Below are positions 59,420 through 64,000 of a stretch of DNA of 64,000 nt, one piece after another. The notes below the pieces were generated by a model, which saw nothing but the letters and a program-made list of their open reading frames with translations, made no database searches and was not told the DNA's origin. This stretch comes from Salarias fasciatus (Eukaryota; Chordata; Actinopteri; Blenniiformes; Blenniidae). The translations under genes were made by a program, and so were the position numbers. The stretch spans positions 16,478,008 through 16,542,007 of the forward strand of contig NC_043745.1 in assembly GCF_902148845.1 (NCBI RefSeq), read 5' to 3'. How positions within the stretch are numbered: position 1 is the first letter of the stretch; every line of letters begins with the position of its first letter.

Positions 59420-62051
59420 TGCAACTGTAGATGATACAAAGGAAAGGAAACAAAAAGGTGGTGGTTCATCTGTAGTGAAGGGCATTTAAATTAAAAAATG
59501 ATGATGTTTTTAAGAGTAAATCAATCGAGCCATTCTTCGTGACGAGCGGAACTTTTTCCGGAAGAGAAGCACTCTCTTTTGCAATCATTGTATAAGATGT
59601 TGAAACCAAACTGAATCAAAATTGAGGAAAAGCGTCATGATGGTTGTGGTTTTATTTCCATCTGTTCAGCTCAGATTGTTTTGGAGGTGAAAAGGGAAGC
59701 AAATATTTCATGATCAACTGTTACCTCTCAGGAAATAAGAAAACGTGTTACTCAGAGCTGAAATTACCTTTGAATTGAGTGAAAATTGACTATTTGTCTG
59801 ATAGCAAGAGACTGCTGTGCACACTGTTTGGGTGACTGAACAAAAACAAAACCTCTTCCCGGGAGACAGAAAACTGGACAAACATCCAAATTAAGACAAG
59901 CACACACTGAAAACTAGTCAAGAGTTTTAATAAATCTTTCACAGAAAGAATGAGGTCGTGATCACCTAAAGATGATTTTGCAAGTAAAACAATAATCATG
60001 GTACATACGTATGTAGCAAATTGGTGTTAGCTCAGAGTTTCTCTTCTTTTTTTAAAGCAGCAGACGTCATAACAAGGTCAGGTGACAGGACAATGATCAT
60101 ATGCGTCTTAATATTATAATAACATGCTTCAATTGCGTCTTTTCCACTTAAACAAATCACACCAAAAAGCACGTGAACATTGAAAGGTTTGGATTTAGTA
60201 AAATGTTAATTCCTGATTAGGTTTTCTTTTGGCAGCCAGTCACAGTACAGCATCAGATATACGGTTTCTACTCTATACATGAACAGTCTACATGACAAAC
60301 CCAGTCTTGGCAACCTGACTTTTTTTTCATCACACTGATATCAGTGAGATTCTCTTCTCGTATCCTTAAATAAAAATGGACATTTACACGTTTCGAAGCA
60401 CGTGATGGAAGAAACAGGGGATAAAAATTCTGCAGACAAAACAGCAAACCTGAAATAATCAAACAGTAGCATTTAGTGGTTTTTTTTTCTAAAATACTGC
60501 ATGCTGATCTATTGCTTTAGTTGTAACATGATGAAAGGAAAGAGATTAACGGTTAACCATAAAACAGTGTTTTTTATGACATGTGAAAAAGCACCAATAA
60601 GAAAGTATTGCAGACAGTGTATTTAAAAAAAGAATCTCACTTCCATGAGGTTGTGGAATTGGTTCTGCCGTTATGGTGGTTTACCTCAGCAAAGAAACAG
60701 AAAAACTCACATCTGGTTTACGACAGTAGATGTTATCTGATCAGTGCATAAAAACAAAAATTACATATACAAAACTATGAGAAAAATTATGTTTTCGGAA
60801 AAGCATTGAATGTGAAGTTAAATTTCCACTACATGACAGATTAATGCTGTGCACTGAAATATACTGTTCTGTGCAGTAACAATAAAAAAAACTGAAAATA
60901 TACCATCTTAGTCACAGGTGATCTTATAAAGTAATTGCATTGAAGAGCATTTTTCATATGAATGATTTACATATTACATTCTAGCATATCACTGGAGTTC
61001 TTCTGTTTGCACACATAAAAAAATAACACACACTGAAGTTAATTGCATTGTCCTGCGTTCGTCTTGAATATCGTCACTCAAAACTACAAAAATGGGCCAA
61101 AGTCGCATGTTTCACAGTAGGACGGTCAGAGGACCACACACAATATGGCTGAACCTGCAAAAGGAGTCTGGCACAGACGAGGAGTGGACACACAGTCTGT
61201 GAAATGTTCTTTCTATATTTTTGCACGCTCTGGATGGCGTTTACCAAAATGTAATGTGAACGTGAAATGTGATGCTGAGGATGTGGCGATCGAGGGTCGT
61301 GGCGGAAGAAGAGCTGGTGCGGAGCTTCCACTGAGGTCAGTAAAGATAAATAGTCACATATCTAGACCGGATGAAACAAAGATTCTGAGTTTCTATTTAC
61401 ACAAATATACTGCATATGTTGTTGTTTTTTCTTTTTTAAATCTGCCAGTACAAGTTATATAACAATATGTGAAGCAAAAATGCTGCCCAAACAGACCCAT
61501 TTGTGCCTGGAAAAGCTAGATTTTATGTGAGATAATGTTTCACTCATTATGATTTCACCCAATAACAGAAAACCGATCACTTTCCGAGCTAAAGGACGGC
61601 TTCTCTTTTGTTCTAAGGAATGCCTTCATATGTCTGAGTTATGTGCTTGACTCATGTGAGGCACCTGCAGCTGTGTGATGTGAGTCTTTTACCCTGTATT
61701 GATCCCTCGCTCAGAGGAAACCATCACTTTGATTTATTCCAAAACCTGCCCTTTATTTCCAAGATGCCTTTTCTTTACTTGCAATAAACCCTAAGTTTTT
61801 TATTTTCACCCCAAAGTTTTTGTTTCAATGTTAATTCGAATCAATGCTTTTGCTCCAAAAAAATGCCACAGAGATGAATCTGTGAGTGATCCAGGAGACA
61901 CATTCGTCTTGGGTAAATCAGTGGTACTGTCTCTGAGCTGAAGAGCTACATTCGTTTTACCATGCTCACATAAAGCAAGATGCTTCATGATGGGTTCCAA
62001 ACCCACTGATCACAGTCTGACTGTGATCAGTGGAAAAAACCCGGCGCCTCC
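59420..62051 (-). other. 3' flank and probable long 3' UTR of lpin1
   Basis: No open frame is supported. The interval follows the lpin1 stop on the minus strand and is AT-rich, consistent with a long 3' UTR. Several AATAAA hexamers (TTTATT on plus) occur, and I cannot tell which is used. An inverted repeat, TGATCACAGTCTGACTGTGATCA, sits at about 62007-62029. Confidence 0.4.
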
Positions 62052-63917
62052 TCAGTTCGTTTGGAGTGGCTTGGGGCCGTCTTCCTCCTGACCGCTGTCT
62101 TCAGGAAGTTGGTCTCTCCAGTAGTTACATCGGTTGAAGGAGTCAGAGTGAGCGACGTCTGCTTCCTCGTCTTGACCCAGGACGGGAAAAACATGGTCCA
62201 CCATCTCACACAGGTGCCCAAAACTGATGGAGACAGTTTTTTTTTTAATGAGAAAAGGCATATTTTAGACAATAAAATACCAGTGCACCCTAATGTGTGC
62301 TGCTGGGAGCAGAACAGAGAATATTCCTTACGAGGAGACATTGGTCTTGGCGTGCTCCTGCGTCAGCTCCCCTTTGGGATTGACAGTGAAAATCCTGTTG
62401 AGCGGAATGCCCACCTCCTTATAGGAGTACACATCCTGAAATCAACCGCAGAAACAATCAGCACCGTGGTTCTTCAATACTATTACCAAAGTGCAAGTGT
62501 GTGTGCCCATGCGTGTGTGTATGTTCTCACCGTAGCTCTGTTGCCGAATGCAGCGTAGAATGGCTCAGTATTAGGGTAGAAGAGATTCTTGATGTCTGTT
62601 AGACACTCGATTTTAAACTTCTCTGGTTTCTTCTCAATCACCTCCCTACAAAACATATAACATTGTGCACATTTTAATATATTTTTTTAAATGTTTCCCT
62701 ATTGTTTGTTAATCCAAAGGCATTACTAAGTGAGAGTATGTAATTTGTTGAAGTATTTTTTGAATTTTCTTGGAAAACAACAGCAACTTTCACATAAATA
62801 TGTCAATGCTTGGAAGTTATACATGCAAAATTTGTACATGCTGCTAAAAAGTGTACATGCTTCTGACCTGTGCAAGGCCGAAAAAAGACTGCTGGGGCTG
62901 AGGAGCACCGGGCCCATCGGCAGCATGGTTCCTCGCTCATTGACCCAGTGCAGGTAGCCTCGGGTCATATCTGCCATGCCGATGGCTCGAGCCGAGCAGT
63001 ACATGAATTTATAGCCGTTCCTGTCGCAGAAAGTAAAAAGGGAGATTGATTGTACTTAAGCATTTCAGTGAATTTTCAACTGTAGCAATATGAACTATAG
63101 CTGAGCAGGGCGTCACTCACAGGCTGACTCTGTGGTAGAGTCGTGCAATTCCCTGGTGGGTCCAGTCTTTACCCAGAGTGGGCAGGATGTGACCCAGAGT
63201 ATCAGACCTAAAGGCAGACACAGGAGAGCCAACATCACTTAATCAGGGCAGATCATTTTAAACAGTAATGCTATTGTGTTCTGATTTTTTTAATTTTTTT
63301 TTTTTTATTGCTTTGAGATGTTTAAGGCCTGTGTACTAAATGATTGTTTGTGTCCAACCTGGTGATGGTTCCATCGATATCAGAGATGATGATCTTGTCA
63401 TCCCAGCTCCACAGGTAGATGGTGCCGTGGCAGCGGCAGGTGCCCTGATACTGAGTGGTGACACTGAACACAACGTCGTTAGGACCCTCTTTGAGCTGCA
63501 GGCTGGCCTGTACGCACACACACACACACACACACACAGAGTTAAACTACATGCACGTGTTTCATATGGGAGTGTCGTTTTAACAGTGTAATCAGTAAAT
63601 ACAATACCAGCTGCTCAGAGGTGAGTCGTAGAGTCTTCTTATAACAGACGTTGCCAGAACTCATGAGAGGCTCCGACTGACAGGATCCAGACACCTGAAG
63701 GGAGGAGGATCTGTGGTCTTCATCGCTAGAGGAGGACTCGTCCTTCATTCTGAAACCATCAAACACCCGGTTTGGTCATAAATCAAACAGCCTGGACAGT
63801 GGCGAAGCAAACGGCGTAAAAATGAAACAAGGAAGCACGGAGGTGCGCCTGAAGTCACCTGGTTTCTGTGGCCATCGGGATCGAGCTTTCTTCACCCCCT
63901 GCCTCTGTTACTGACTC
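62052..63917 (-). CDS. lpin1: Lipin 1 (phosphatidate phosphatase), C-terminal exons
   Basis: Lipin is a magnesium-dependent phosphatidate phosphatase that makes diacylglycerol at the ER, and it is a transcriptional co-regulator. The last eight coding exons are seen: 63859-63917, 63608-63749, 63359-63507, 63121-63207, 62868-63020, 62531-62645, 62332-62435, 62052-62223; 981 nt, 326 aa in frame. The 5' part lies beyond the window. The catalytic HAD motif is intact ([10 protein letters not shown], DxDGT). Conserved C-lipin blocks are [69 protein letters not shown] and [42 protein letters not shown] and EMVDHVFP match lipin 1 rather than lipin 2 or 3. The C-terminal tail [14 protein letters not shown] is unlike mammalian lipin 1. 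A serine/acidic stretch ([15 protein letters not shown]) precedes the catalytic part. Confidence 0.95.
63511..63539. repeat. (CA)n microsatellite in lpin1 intron
   Basis: A short CA repeat that starts a few bases from a lpin1 splice acceptor and interrupts its polypyrimidine tract region. Confidence 0.85.
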
Positions 63918-64000
63918 CTGAGGTACACAAAGATCAAAAGTCAGAGCTGACGATCAAGAACAGTCATAACTTTAAGTTGCCTCCTTCCCTTTCAGCCATC

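Overview
The window is from a teleost fish nuclear genome, most likely a spiny-rayed (percomorph) lineage. The evidence is short spliced exons with GT/AG borders, small introns, fish-type gene content (an IRF11-like interferon regulatory factor, an interleukin-4-receptor-like receptor, lipin 1, DDIAS, tandem MS4A-like genes), dense CA/GT and AT microsatellites, and many short DNA transposons and tRNA-derived SINEs. Exon borders were worked out by hand from splice sites and phase continuity. Where the summed exon length is a multiple of three and the protein stays in frame, I treat the model as good.

Layout. (1) 1-13 kb, minus strand: an IRF1/IRF11-type transcription factor (1550-5347, seven coding exons, 266 aa), then a class I cytokine receptor resembling IL-4R alpha (7602-12960, ten coding exons, 631 aa). 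(2) 13.8-21.2 kb, plus strand: an unrecognised small coiled-coil protein gene (exons to 16661, probably using a GC-AG intron), then ddias (17728-21245, five coding exons, 786 aa). (3) 21.3-30.3 kb: gene-poor, with a MITE, Tc1-like remnants and a degenerate multi-copy repeat. (4) 30.4-33.2 kb: a BTB/two-zinc-finger protein gene (plus strand, 889 aa). (5) 36-58.4 kb, minus strand: three tandem MS4A-like four-transmembrane genes (201, 204 and 215 aa). They share an identical exon plan, and each has a conserved upstream exon-like block with a splice donor. The first two lie in a larger duplicated block later expanded unequally by transposons. (6) 62.05-63.92 kb, minus strand: the last eight exons of lpin1, encoding the catalytic C-lipin domain; the gene continues beyond the right edge.

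The most informative structures are in the MS4A-like cluster. The neighbouring paralogue serves as an empty-site control that identifies a piggyBac-type MITE by its TTAA duplication. A 2.25 kb near-perfect palindrome (275 bp arms) carries a hAT-type element with an 8 bp target-site duplication. A separate 1.4 kb nested fold-back sits in the gene-1 upstream region next to a hAT-like element. The IRF, cytokine receptor and MS4A-like genes are immune-associated families, but nothing in the sequence shows that they are co-regulated. I found no CRISPR array, tRNA gene, rRNA gene or bacterial-type system, and nothing I would call a wholly new biological system.
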